DNA from: Streptomyces sp. NBC_01298
Lineage (GTDB): Bacteria > Actinomycetota > Actinomycetes > Streptomycetales > Streptomycetaceae
NCBI RefSeq assembly: GCF_035978755.1
Contig: NZ_CP108414.1
Location: forward strand, 3,472,001-3,536,000
DNA: 64,000 nucleotides
Direction: 5' to 3'
The position numbers and the translations under genes are program-made. Under the pieces are notes generated by a model, which saw nothing but the letters and a program-made list of their open reading frames with translations, was not told the origin of the DNA and did no database searches. How positions within the stretch are numbered: the first letter of the stretch is position 1; every line of letters starts with the position of its first letter. Shown here one piece after another: positions 16,534 to 25,003 of the stretch.

Positions 16534-18852
16534 TCAGTTCCTTCCGGCCTTGGCAGCCGGAACGGTCCGGCCTGCGGCGGCGCTCGCGTCCCGCTTGCGC
16601 AGCTCCTGGACCTGCTGCCTGATGACTTCCAGGCTGCGGGTGACGGCGCCGACCTCGTCGTGGTGGCGCGGGTAGAGGACGGTACGGCGGTCGCCGTCCG
16701 CCAGGGCTTCGGCCCGCTGCGCCAGTTCGCGCAGCGCCTGGATCACCACGATGTACAGCCAGCCGAGACAGACCAGGGCGGCCGTGAGGCCGAGCAGGCC
16801 GGCGAGGACCGTGCGGTTCTGCAGGTTGTACTCGGGGATGGCGAGCCCCTTGGCCGGCTGCCAGCTGACCACGGTCCAGGCCAGCGGCTTCGCGGCGCCG
16901 CCGCCCACCATCGGGACCGCGGCGGCGATGGTGATGTCTTCGTTGCCGCCGCGCAGCAGGGCGCTGCTGGGGCGCGGGCCCTTGCCGACCTTCTGGTTGG
17001 CTCCGGCCGCCAGTGCCCGGATGCTCTCGTTCGGCAGCTGCTGGAAGGCCAGGTAGCCGTGGTTGCCGCCGATCACGCGCTGCTTCTCGTCGATCACCCG
17101 GATCTCGCCCAGGCCGGGTCGCTTGAGCAGCGAGTTGAGGAAGTCGATGCGCAGCTCTCCGACCACGGACGCGCCCTTGAGGCCGGGGGCCGGGGCGAAC
17201 TCGACGATGACCGGCGCGTTGCCGGATTCGAGCAGCACGACGGGCTCTTCGCCCTCGGCGGGGGCCTTGCCGCTCGGGCGCCGGGGCGGGGCCCCGGCCT
17301 TGGCGGTGACGGTGCCGTCCGCCTGGAGCACGTACAGGGACTCGTAGCGCTGGTGCTGGGTGAGGGTGCGCTGCAGGATGCCGCCGATCTCGGCGGGGGT
17401 GGTCTCCGGGCCGATCAGCGTGCCCACGGAGGTGAGGTCCGCGTGGCCCTCGTTGAGGGCGCGGCGGACCCGGTCGGCCATGGTGTCGGTGCGTTCGCGC
17501 TGGTCGTGGACGAGCGTCTGCGGTACGGGGACGGAGTCACCGGCTCGGTTGAGCAGCAGCACCAGGGGCGCGGACCACAGCAGCAGCAGCGCGCCGCAGG
17601 CGGCGAGCAGGGCGCGGGCGCCGATCCGGCCGCGGCCGCGGCCGGGGTTATGGGCCTTCTGGGCCTCGGCGGTCTCGCCGAGCAGCTGGCGGCGCAGCCG
17701 TTCCAGGGCGGTGCCGATGCGGGCGGCCTCGCCGTACTTGGGCCGGTTGACCGGACGGTTCAGGTCGCCGCGGCTGAGCCGGCGGCTCTCCAGGAAGAGC
17801 TGGAGCAGCGGCTTCTGCACGGTGCCGATGAGGAGGGAGACCGCGAGGAGGCCGATGATGAGCAGGACGGCCGCGGCGATGATCCCGAAGAGGGGGTCGA
17901 CGACCGCGGTGCGGTCCTCGGTGACGCTGACGAGGGAGACGACGGTCAGACCGAGGGCGGTGGCGGCGGTGCCCTTGCCGGCCTCGGGGCCGGTCAGGCT
18001 CGCGTAGCCGACGACGGTCCGCTCACCGCTGTTGGAGGGGCCGAGGAGGCTGCCGCTGACGCCGCGGAAGCCGCCGGCGCCGGGCTCCTTGGTCGTCAGC
18101 GGGTTGACCTTCGTCTTCCGCGCGGCGATCTTGGCGTACTTCTTGAGCTGCTTGCGGGCCTGCTCGGTGTCTTCCTTGACGTCCTCGGACTGGATCTGCT
18201 CGTCGTTGGCGATTCCGTCACTGCTGAGGATCTGTCCGGTGGAGTCGGTGACCGCGATGGCCCGGAACTTGCCGAGGCTGACGCCGGGGAACCGCAGGCT
18301 GCTGGAGGCGACGAGCAGTTTCTGGGGCTGACCGGGCCAGGACAGGACGGCGAAGGTGAGCAAGCGGGTCTCGCCGTTCTCCAGGCGCACCATGCGCGGG
18401 ACGAGGCCGTTGGCCCCGGAGAGCGTGGCGTGGTCGATGGCGGTCAGCGGGACGTTCTCTCCGCGCTGGGCCTCCAGCCGTCCCGACTTGACCTCGATGA
18501 CGGCCGTACCGCGCCACTTCTGGTAGACGTTGCCGAGCTTGTCGAGCACCGTGTCGGCGGAGACCGGGCTGCCCGCGTTGAAGAGGGTGGCGGTGCGGGA
18601 GATGTCGGTGATCGACTCGTCCAGCGAGGCCCGCATCGCGATGGCGCCGTCCTCCGCGAAGTACTGCTGGGAGGTGCGGACCGCCTCGGGGACGGACTCG
18701 TTCGCCACCTTGCCGAGGTGGAAGGCGGTGAGCGCGGACAGTGCGAGCAGCAGCGCGGACAGCGCGGCGATGGGCGGCCGGATGCCGCCCAGCAGCGACA
18801 TGTCCGCTCTACGGCGGGCCTTCTGCCGCCGCTTCGTGCGCGACGCGGACAA
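16534..18852 (-). CDS. double Cache-like/HAMP membrane protein of the polyglutamate operon
   Basis: A 772-residue protein built as a duplicated sensor half. Helix 1 (about 25-46), extracytoplasmic domain 1 (50-315) and helix 2 (about 320-344) lead into a HAMP-like segment (345-395; RRLSRGDLNRPV). Helix 3 (about 411-436), extracytoplasmic domain 2 (440-675) and helix 4 (about 681-706) lead into a second HAMP (706-755; ALADGDRRTVLYPRHHDEVG). The outer domains resemble dCache folds (YVLQADGTV, IRVIDEKQRVIGG). No kinase, cyclase, phosphatase or chemotaxis output follows, so it may act by contact with CapB/CapC. Start is TTG with AGGAG four bases away. It is 63 bases after capA and three before capB, so almost surely co-transcribed. 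Confidence 0.8.
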   Translation of the reverse strand: MSASRTKRRQKARRRADMSLLGGIRPPIAALSALLLALSALTAFHLGKVANESVPEAVRTSQQYFAEDGAIAMRASLDESITDISRTATLFNAGSPVSADTVLDKLGNVYQKWRGTAVIEVKSGRLEAQRGENVPLTAIDHATLSGANGLVPRMVRLENGETRLLTFAVLSWPGQPQKLLVASSSLRFPGVSLGKFRAIAVTDSTGQILSSDGIANDEQIQSEDVKEDTEQARKQLKKYAKIAARKTKVNPLTTKEPGAGGFRGVSGSLLGPSNSGERTVVGYASLTGPEAGKGTAATALGLTVVSLVSVTEDRTAVVDPLFGIIAAAVLLIIGLLAVSLLIGTVQKPLLQLFLESRRLSRGDLNRPVNRPKYGEAARIGTALERLRRQLLGETAEAQKAHNPGRGRGRIGARALLAACGALLLLWSAPLVLLLNRAGDSVPVPQTLVHDQRERTDTMADRVRRALNEGHADLTSVGTLIGPETTPAEIGGILQRTLTQHQRYESLYVLQADGTVTAKAGAPPRRPSGKAPAEGEEPVVLLESGNAPVIVEFAPAPGLKGASVVGELRIDFLNSLLKRPGLGEIRVIDEKQRVIGGNHGYLAFQQLPNESIRALAAGANQKVGKGPRPSSALLRGGNEDITIAAAVPMVGGGAAKPLAWTVVSWQPAKGLAIPEYNLQNRTVLAGLLGLTAALVCLGWLYIVVIQALRELAQRAEALADGDRRTVLYPRHHDEVGAVTRSLEVIRQQVQELRKRDASAAAGRTVPAAKAGRN

Positions 18853-18915
18853 CGGGACTCCTGAGAATGTGGGTAAGGGTGCGGGTGCGGGTGCGGTGGT
18901 TCGCCGGGAGGATCG

Positions 18916-20145
18916 TCAGCGGTTCGTCAGGGGCGCCAGTCCGTACTTGCCGCCACCCCGGTTGAGCAGGGTGCCCTGCGTGCGCTCGTAGGCGAGTTCG
19001 TAGCGGGCGCGCCGTTCGGGCGACACCGCGCCGCCGTTCTTCAGCGCCGTGGTGAGCTCGATCAGCCGGTGGTCCTTGACCTGTCCGGTGTCGGGCACCT
19101 TGACCGCGGGGTCGGTGACCTCCGCCTCCGGCGGGAGCTCCACGAAGGTGGGGACGTACCGGGCCTGGACGTTCCACCGGCCGTTCTTCTCGGCGAACTC
19201 GAACCAGCCGATGACACCCTCCTCGGACAGTCCGCTGGGCACCTCGTGCCGGGCCAGCTGGTTGCCGAGTCCGTACGCGACCCAGATGTCGCCGACCTTC
19301 TCCATGGGCTGCACGACGTGGGCGTGGTGGCCGATGACCAGGTTGATCCCGGTCCTCTCGGAGATCTTCTTGGCGAGGCTCAGCTGGACGGCGTTCGGGG
19401 CGGGCTGGTGTTCCGTGCCCCAGTGGATGCTGAGGATGACCACCTCGGCGCCGGCGGCCCGGGCGGCCTTCTCGGCGGCCGAGATGGCGTCGATCGAGGT
19501 CTTGTTCGCCAGCCAGGGCTTGTCCGCGGGAACCTCTCGGCCGTTGAACCCGCCGGCGAAGGAGATCTGCGCGACCTTGACGCCCTTGACGTCCATGATC
19601 AGCGGCGTGGCGCCCTCTTTCGCGTTGCGGGCGGAGCCGGTGTGCTTGAGGCCCGCCTTGTCCAGGGCGTCGAGGGTGTTCTTGACGCCGCCCGCGCCGT
19701 GGTCGAGCGCGTGGTTCGACGCGGTCGAGCAGGTGTCGTACCCGATGTCCTTGAGGGTCGTGGTGACCTGCGGCGGCGCGATGAAGTCGGGGAAGCTCTG
19801 GAACGGCCCCTGCGGCTTGCCCAGCACCGGCTCCATGTGGCAGATCGCCAGGTCGGCCTTGCTGATGACCGGCTTCACCGAGGCCATCATCGGGCCGAAG
19901 TCCATGCCGCCCTTGCCCCCGGCCTTGCCGTCCTGCTCGGCCTGGGCGGTCAGCTCGGGGTGGATCAGTACGTCACCGGCCGCGGCCACGGTGAACGAAC
20001 GGCCCTTGGCTCCCACCGCCAGTCGACCTGTGGCGTCACCACCGGATCCCCCGCCTCCGAGAAGTCCACAACCGGCTAGGGCGGTGGAGAGGAGCAGGGT
20101 GAGCGCTCCGGTGCGGAGCGTGACGAGAGAGGCGGATATCTTCAC
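18916..20145 (-). CDS. capA: CapA/PgsA-type metallophosphatase-fold lipoprotein
   Basis: A 409-residue CapA-family protein. The signal peptide ends in a lipobox (LAGC, Cys26), so it is a membrane lipoprotein. The calcineurin-like fold has its metal ligands in order: AAGDVLIH (Asp58, His62), ASNHALDHG, SIHWGTEHQ and VIGHHAHVVQP. CapA/PgsA is needed for assembly or export of poly-gamma-glutamate outside the membrane. It is the first gene of the operon with the HAMP protein, capB, capC and the NlpC gene. The GTG start has no ribosome site, and an AT-rich -10-like element lies just before it; leaderless translation is likely. Confidence 0.93.
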   Translation of the reverse strand: MKISASLVTLRTGALTLLLSTALAGCGLLGGGGSGGDATGRLAVGAKGRSFTVAAAGDVLIHPELTAQAEQDGKAGGKGGMDFGPMMASVKPVISKADLAICHMEPVLGKPQGPFQSFPDFIAPPQVTTTLKDIGYDTCSTASNHALDHGAGGVKNTLDALDKAGLKHTGSARNAKEGATPLIMDVKGVKVAQISFAGGFNGREVPADKPWLANKTSIDAISAAEKAARAAGAEVVILSIHWGTEHQPAPNAVQLSLAKKISERTGINLVIGHHAHVVQPMEKVGDIWVAYGLGNQLARHEVPSGLSEEGVIGWFEFAEKNGRWNVQARYVPTFVELPPEAEVTDPAVKVPDTGQVKDHRLIELTTALKNGGAVSPERRARYELAYERTQGTLLNRGGGKYGLAPLTNR

Positions 20146-20166
20146 TCGGTCTATCTTTATCCGATC
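20146..20166. promoter_or_regulatory. 21-bp divergent intergenic region, leaderless promoters
   Basis: Only 21 bases separate the GTG of capA from the ATG of the rightward gene, and neither start has a Shine-Dalgarno. On the plus strand, TATCTT (20152-20157) lies nine bases before the ATG. On the minus strand, TAAAGAT lies about eight bases before the GTG. Both match the position of a -10 for leaderless mRNA. The -35 regions would fall inside the opposite genes, so the two promoters overlap and may exclude each other. Confidence 0.55.
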
Positions 20167-21135
20167 ATGACTCCGATCCTCCCGAAACGTATAACGATTA
20201 AGGCAACTCTCTGCGCGATGGCAGTCGTGGCCGCGATTGTGGCGTATTTCACGCTGTCATCTGGGCAACCATCAGCCGAAATGCAGGTGAATTCCCGCCC
20301 CTCGGCGGGACCCGAGGTCGATCTGGAAAAGCGGATTACGGGATTCACCCAGTCATTCGGCGAGCGAGGGGGGTACCGGATCCCCACCTCGGACGAGCGC
20401 CGGACGCTCACCCAGGGTGTCGCCCTGCTGCTGGACGGCGACCAGGAGGGGGCGCACAGACGGCTGGCCGAGGTCGACTTCACCGTGCAGTCGTTCACGG
20501 ACTCGGCGAGCGGCCGCCACTTCGCCGAAGTCGCCGACGCGGCGGGCGGTTCGGGCCCCGCGAGCCGGGGTTGGGGGCGGGTCTACGTGGACCTGGACGC
20601 CAAGCCGAGCTGGAGCGTGCAGGTCCCGCACCCGATCGCCGACCAGGAGACCGAGCGGCTCGGCGCCCGGGTGCTGCGCGGGTCTCCCGGCGGGGTGATG
20701 GTGGTGGCCGGCGCCCACCGGACGGCCGGCGAGGGGGACTCCGCGGATGTGGCGCACCGCACGGATTCGGTGTTCCACCAGGTCATCGAGGAGCTGATGA
20801 AGCGCCGCCTGCCGGGGGTGCAGCTGCACGGGTTCGCCAACGAGTCCTTCCCCGAATTCGACGCCGTGGTGTCGACGGGGGCCGGGGACCGCGCGATGGC
20901 CGAAGCCAGGACCCTGTCGACGGCGCTGAGCGGTGAGGGCCTGGAGGTCTGCCGGGCCTTCGTCCGTAAATGCAAACTGTCCGGCACCTCGAACGAGCAG
21001 GGCCAGGTGGCGGCCGAGGAAAAGCTCCGTTTCCTCCATATTGAACTCGCTCGGGCGATAAGGACCGACAACGACCGGGTCGACGATGTCGCCAAGGCGA
21101 TCACCGTCCTCACCAAGCGCTGGTCCCGGTCCTGA
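20167..21135 (+). CDS. membrane-anchored protein of unknown family beside capA
   Basis: A 322-residue protein with an N-terminal anchor (about 10-30) and an extracytoplasmic domain. I do not recognise the family with certainty. Conserved-looking polar motifs are VPHPIADQETE, VVAGAHRTAG, DVAHRTDSVFHQVIEEL, QLHGFANE, STGAGD, a Cys pair (EVCRAFVRKCK), GTSNEQGQ and FLHIELARAIR. This pattern of His, Asp and Glu resembles metal-dependent amidohydrolases, which would suit polymer degradation. The bond with the polyglutamate operon is by position: divergent, 21 bases apart. It ends before a terminator shared with ychF. A function in polymer turnover is an inference. Confidence 0.75.
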   Translation: MTPILPKRITIKATLCAMAVVAAIVAYFTLSSGQPSAEMQVNSRPSAGPEVDLEKRITGFTQSFGERGGYRIPTSDERRTLTQGVALLLDGDQEGAHRRLAEVDFTVQSFTDSASGRHFAEVADAAGGSGPASRGWGRVYVDLDAKPSWSVQVPHPIADQETERLGARVLRGSPGGVMVVAGAHRTAGEGDSADVAHRTDSVFHQVIEELMKRRLPGVQLHGFANESFPEFDAVVSTGAGDRAMAEARTLSTALSGEGLEVCRAFVRKCKLSGTSNEQGQVAAEEKLRFLHIELARAIRTDNDRVDDVAKAITVLTKRWSRS

Positions 21136-21180
21136 CGGGACACGGGTACCAGCCGGCGGGCTGAGAGGCGCGCAGACGGC

Positions 21181-21222
21181 AAAGGCCGCCCAGCCTGCTC
21201 CGCAGCAGGTCGGGCGGCCTTT
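21181..21222. terminator. bidirectional terminator between convergent genes
   Basis: AAAGGCCGCCC and GGGCGGCCTTT pair as an 11-bp outer stem, with CCTGCT/AGCAGG inside as a second stem. It lies between the capA-linked gene and ychF, which converge here. Confidence 0.9.
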
Positions 21223-21233
21223 CGCCAGACGGA

Positions 21234-22322
21234 TCAGACGTTGAAGCGGAACTCCACGACGTCGCCGTCCTGCATGATGTAGTCCTTGCCCTCCATGCGG
21301 GCCTTGCCCTTGGAGCGGGCCTCGGCGACCGAGCCGCAGGCGACGAGGTCCTCGAAGGAGATGATCTCCGCCTTGATGAAGCCGCGCTGGAAGTCCGTGT
21401 GGATCACGCCGGCGGCCTCGGGGGCGGTGGCGCCCTTCTTGATGGTCCAGGCGCGGGTTTCCTTCGGGCCGGCCGTCAGGTAGGTCTGCAGGCCCAGGGT
21501 GGCGAAGCCGACGCGGCCGAGGGTGGCCATGCCGGGCTCTTCCTGGCCGACCGACTGGAGGAGCTCCAGTGCCTCGTCGTCCTCGAGCTCGATGAGCTCG
21601 GCCTCCAGCTTGGCGTTCAGGAAGATCGCCTCGGCCGGGGCGACCAGCGCGCTCTGCTCCGCCTTGAAGGCGTCGTCCGTCAGCTCGTCCTCGTCGACGT
21701 TGAAGACGTAGAGGAACGGCTTGACCGTGAGGAGGTGCAGCTCGTGGAGGAGGTCGCCCTGCTCCGTGCCCTTCGTGATCCCGTGCGAGAAGAGGGTGTC
21801 GCCCGCTTCGAGGATCTTCACGGCCTTCTCGACGGCCGCGAGGACCGCGACCTTCTCCTTCTGGAGGCGGGACTCCTTCGTCAGGCGCGGCACCGCCTTC
21901 TCGATGGACTGGAGGTCCGCGAGGATCAGCTCGGTGTTGATGGTCTCGATGTCGTCCTTCGGCGAGACCTTGCCGTCGACGTGGACGACGTTCTCGTCCT
22001 TGAAGGCGCGGATGACCTGGCAGATCGCGTCCGACTCGCGGATGTTCGCGAGGAACTTGTTGCCGAGGCCCTCACCCTCCGACGCACCGCGCACGATGCC
22101 GGCGATGTCGACGAAGTCGACGGTGGCCGGGAGGAGCTTGGCGGAACCGAAGATGCCGGCCAGAACGCCGAGGCGGACGTCCGGAACGCCGACGACGCCG
22201 ACGTTCGGCTCGATCGTGGCGAACGGGTAGTTGGCCGCCAGCACGTCGTTCTTGGTCAGGGCGTTGAACAGGGTCGACTTGCCGACATTCGGCAGGCCGA
22301 CGATTCCGATCGTGAGCGACAC
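21234..22322 (-). CDS. ychF: redox-regulated ATPase YchF (Obg family)
   Basis: A 362-residue Obg-family P-loop protein. The G1 loop is GLPNVGKST (8-16) and DIAGIV is G3. The altered G4 region, in place of NKxD, is the hallmark of YchF proteins that prefer ATP over GTP. A coiled-coil insertion (RLTKESRLQKEKVAVL) and a C-terminal TGS-like domain ending DGDVVEFRFNV complete the protein. It binds ribosomes and is linked to translation and oxidative stress responses in other bacteria. The length matches the family (about 363). Start is GTG at 22322. It is a single-gene unit with its own terminator. Confidence 0.98.
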   Translation of the reverse strand: MSLTIGIVGLPNVGKSTLFNALTKNDVLAANYPFATIEPNVGVVGVPDVRLGVLAGIFGSAKLLPATVDFVDIAGIVRGASEGEGLGNKFLANIRESDAICQVIRAFKDENVVHVDGKVSPKDDIETINTELILADLQSIEKAVPRLTKESRLQKEKVAVLAAVEKAVKILEAGDTLFSHGITKGTEQGDLLHELHLLTVKPFLYVFNVDEDELTDDAFKAEQSALVAPAEAIFLNAKLEAELIELEDDEALELLQSVGQEEPGMATLGRVGFATLGLQTYLTAGPKETRAWTIKKGATAPEAAGVIHTDFQRGFIKAEIISFEDLVACGSVAEARSKGKARMEGKDYIMQDGDVVEFRFNV

Positions 22323-22456
22323 GTTGGCGACTTCCCGTAGCTGGAGGGGGCGGCGGCCCGGAGTGGGCCAAGGAGCAGTTTACTTTCCGATGAGGGGGCC
22401 CCGATGTACGCGTGTCCGGGCACGCGATCGGCCGCCTCCCCGCCTAGTTTTGGGGG

Positions 22457-22984
22457 GTGGAGCGATACAAGGCGCGTACGGTACGTCACCCGGCGGAGCG
22501 GGCCCCGGCCCAGCGGGCCGCCCCGACCCCCGCGCAGCGGGCCTCCTCGGCCCCCGGACCCGCCGCCGGGCAGGCGCCGGTACGGGTACGCCGGCTGCCG
22601 CGGCCCCGGCTGACCGGGATCGGCGGCGGGCTCTTCGCCTGCGCCGCGATGTTCCTGATCGGCGGCCTCGACTGGCTGCTGTTCGACGCCTCGCTGTTCG
22701 TCTACGGCCTGCTCTTCCTGCCCGTGGCGGCCGCCACCGCCCTGTGGGTGCGGCCCGCGGACCTGATCACCGCGCCCATCACCGCGCCGATCGCCTTCGC
22801 CGCCGGAGTGTGGCCCGTGTCGGGCGGCTCCGGCGGCTTCGCCGGCGAGGTGATGGGTCTGGTGTCCGCGCTGTCCCTGCACGCGGGCTGGCTGTACGCG
22901 GGGACGCTCGTCGCGGCGCTGATCGCACTCGTCCGCAAGGCCGTGCTCATCGGCCGGCGCCGCATGCCCCGCCGCGCCGCCTAG
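22457..22984 (+). CDS. DUF6542-like small membrane protein
   Basis: A 175-residue protein. A basic, Ala/Pro/Arg-rich cytoplasmic head of about 50 residues precedes four predicted helices, beginning LTGIGGGLFACAAMFLIGG and ending before a basic tail (RRRMPRR). It fits the actinobacterial DUF6542 group, whose function is unknown. It lies between divergent ychF and convergent ppgK. The start is GTG with a GGGGGG run immediately before it. A loose 16-base direct repeat (CCTCCCGCTACCCGG) lies in the 90 bases after the stop, with no clear hairpin. Confidence 0.75.
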   Translation: MERYKARTVRHPAERAPAQRAAPTPAQRASSAPGPAAGQAPVRVRRLPRPRLTGIGGGLFACAAMFLIGGLDWLLFDASLFVYGLLFLPVAAATALWVRPADLITAPITAPIAFAAGVWPVSGGSGGFAGEVMGLVSALSLHAGWLYAGTLVAALIALVRKAVLIGRRRMPRRAA

Positions 22985-23073
22985 CGAGCCCCGCCGCCCC
23001 GCGCCCGGGTCCGCCCGGCCGGCCCCGCCGCCCCGTCGGCAGACCGGCCCCTCCCGCTACCCGGACCCTCCCG

Positions 23074-23826
23074 CTACCCGGCCCCGGAAGCCGTCCGCGC
23101 CGCCATCGCCGCGCCCACGATGCCCGCGTTGTTCTGCAGCTCCGCCGGCACGATCCGCGCCCGGACGCCCTCGATCAGCGGCAGGAACTTCTCCGGCTTG
23201 CGGCTCACGCCCCCGCCGATGATGAACAGGTCCGGGGAGAACAGCATCTCCACGTGCGCCAGGTACTTCCCGACCCGGTGCGCCCAGCGCTCCCAGGTCA
23301 GGTCCCCGTCTTCCTTCGCCTTCACCGAGGCCCGCGTCTCCGCGTCGTGGCCCTTCAGCTCCAGGTGCCCCAGCTCGGTGTTGGGCACCAGGTGCCCGTC
23401 CGTGAACAGCGCGCTGCCGATCCCGGTGCCCAGCGTGAGCAGGATGACGGTGCCGTCGACCCCGCGCCCCGCCCCGTAGGCCATTTCCGCGACCCCGGCC
23501 GCGTCCGCGTCGTTCAGGACCGTCACCGGACGGCCGTCGAGCTTCGAGGAGAGCAGCGCCGCCGTGTCCACGCCGACCCAGGCCTTGTCCATGTTGGCCG
23601 CCGACCGGGTCACCCCGCCCGTGACCACCCCGGGGAAGGTCACCCCCACCGGGCCGTCCCAGTCGAAGTGGCGCACCACCTCGACGACGCAGCCGGCCAC
23701 CCCGTCGGGGGTGGCCGGCTGCGGTGTCAGTACCTTGTGGCGCTCCTGCGCCAGGTCGCCACGGTTCAGGTCCACGGGAGCGCCCTTGATCCCGGAACCG
23801 CCGATGTCCACGCCGAAGATCTCCAT
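23074..23826 (-). CDS. ppgK: polyphosphate glucokinase
   Basis: A 250-residue ROK-family sugar kinase. The N-terminal phosphate loop is [13 protein letters not shown], the catalytic Asp is in VLNDADAAG, and [13 protein letters not shown] is the second phosphate motif. [16 protein letters not shown] replaces the zinc-finger region of glucokinase-type ROK proteins, as in PPGK. It phosphorylates glucose using polyphosphate (and ATP), feeding glycolysis. The length matches actinobacterial PpgK (about 250-270). GGTGAG precedes the ATG. It lies 49 bases after ispH on the same strand, so they may share a transcript. Confidence 0.95.
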   Translation of the reverse strand: MEIFGVDIGGSGIKGAPVDLNRGDLAQERHKVLTPQPATPDGVAGCVVEVVRHFDWDGPVGVTFPGVVTGGVTRSAANMDKAWVGVDTAALLSSKLDGRPVTVLNDADAAGVAEMAYGAGRGVDGTVILLTLGTGIGSALFTDGHLVPNTELGHLELKGHDAETRASVKAKEDGDLTWERWAHRVGKYLAHVEMLFSPDLFIIGGGVSRKPEKFLPLIEGVRARIVPAELQNNAGIVGAAMAARTASGAG

Positions 23827-23875
23827 GGACTCACCGTACGAAAAGACCTGCCGGAGCGCCCTGCCGGGGAGAGGC

Positions 23876-24907
23876 CTACTTCTCTACGCCCGACCCCGCG
23901 CCCGACCCCGCGCCCGGCGCCGCCACGAGCTCCGCCGCCTCCGCGCGCAGGTCGCGGCGCAGCTCCTTGGGCAGGGAGAACACGATGGACTCCTCGGCCG
24001 TCTTGACGATCTCCACGTCCCCGTACCCGCGCGCGGCCAGCCATTCCAGCACCTCGTCCACCAGCACCTCCGGCACCGAGGCGCCCGAGGTCAGACCGAC
24101 GGTGGTGACGCCTTCGAGCCAGGCCTCGTCGATCTCGCTCGCGAAGTCCACGAGGTACGAGGCCTTCGCGCCGGCGTCGAGGGCGACCTCGACCAGGCGG
24201 ATGGAGTTCGAGGAGTTCTTGGAGCCGACGACGATGACCAGGTCGCAGTCCTTGCCCATCACCTTGACCGCCTCCTGGCGGTTGGAGGTGGCGTAGCAGA
24301 TGTCGTCGCTGGGCGGCGAGACGAGCAGCGGGAACCTGGTCTTCAGGGCGTCGACCGTCTCCATCGTCTCGTCGACGGAGAGGGTGGTCTGCGACAGCCA
24401 GACGACCTTCGACTCGTCGCGGACGGTGACCTTCTCCACGTCGTGCGGGCCGTCCACGATGGTGATGTGGTCCGGGGCCTCGCCGGAGGTGCCGATGACC
24501 TCCTCGTGGCCCTCGTGGCCGATGAGGAGGATGTCGAAGTCCTCGTTCGCGTAGCGGATCGCTTCCTTGTGCACCTTGGTGACCAGGGGGCAGGTGGCGT
24601 CGATCGTCGCGAGCTTGCCGCGGGCCGCCTCCTCGTGCACCACCGGGGCCACGCCGTGCGCGGAGAACATCACGATGGAGCCCTCGGGGACCTCCTCCGT
24701 CCGCTCGACGAAGATCGCGCCCTTGTTCTCCAGGGTCTTCACGACGTACTTGTTGTGCACGATCTCGTGCCGCACGTAGACCGGTGCGCCGTACTGTTCG
24801 AGGGCCTTCTCGACGGCGATCACGGCTCGGTCCACGCCCGCGCAGTAGCCGCGCGGGGCGGCGAGGAGAACGCGGCGGGATGCGGGAGCGGGGGCGTCAG
24901 CAGTCAT
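23876..24907 (-). CDS. ispH: 4-hydroxy-3-methylbut-2-enyl diphosphate reductase IspH
   Basis: A 343-residue [4Fe-4S] enzyme performing the last step of the MEP pathway, giving IPP and DMAPP. Cluster cysteines appear in PRGYCAGV (Cys22), DATCPLV (Cys106) and [11 protein letters not shown]. Other motifs are [10 protein letters not shown] and GSKNSSNS. Two ATGs are close; I chose 24907 because GGAG precedes it by four bases, while the ATG at 24916 has no ribosome site. The frame remains open far upstream, but this is only an artefact of high GC. The product supplies isoprenoid precursors also used by the isoprenyl transferase near the right end. Confidence 0.97.
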   Translation of the reverse strand: MTADAPAPASRRVLLAAPRGYCAGVDRAVIAVEKALEQYGAPVYVRHEIVHNKYVVKTLENKGAIFVERTEEVPEGSIVMFSAHGVAPVVHEEAARGKLATIDATCPLVTKVHKEAIRYANEDFDILLIGHEGHEEVIGTSGEAPDHITIVDGPHDVEKVTVRDESKVVWLSQTTLSVDETMETVDALKTRFPLLVSPPSDDICYATSNRQEAVKVMGKDCDLVIVVGSKNSSNSIRLVEVALDAGAKASYLVDFASEIDEAWLEGVTTVGLTSGASVPEVLVDEVLEWLAARGYGDVEIVKTAEESIVFSLPKELRRDLRAEAAELVAAPGAGSGAGSGVEK

Positions 24908-25003
24908 GGGCTCCATCGTACGGGGGTGTCCAGCAGGCCGGGGATCGCCCGTTCGGCACAAACTGGGTCGAACATCCGCACCTGCCTTACTCCCGGAGGA
25001 AAG

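Noticed and set aside
14983..18864. Open frame of about 1290 codons on the plus strand
   Set aside because: Antisense to capB and the HAMP protein gene; composition is Asp/Val/Arg/Gly-rich with no recognisable domain.
22985..23073. Terminator or tandem repeat after the DUF6542 gene
   Set aside because: A 16-base direct repeat is present, but no hairpin; two copies only, so no feature called.
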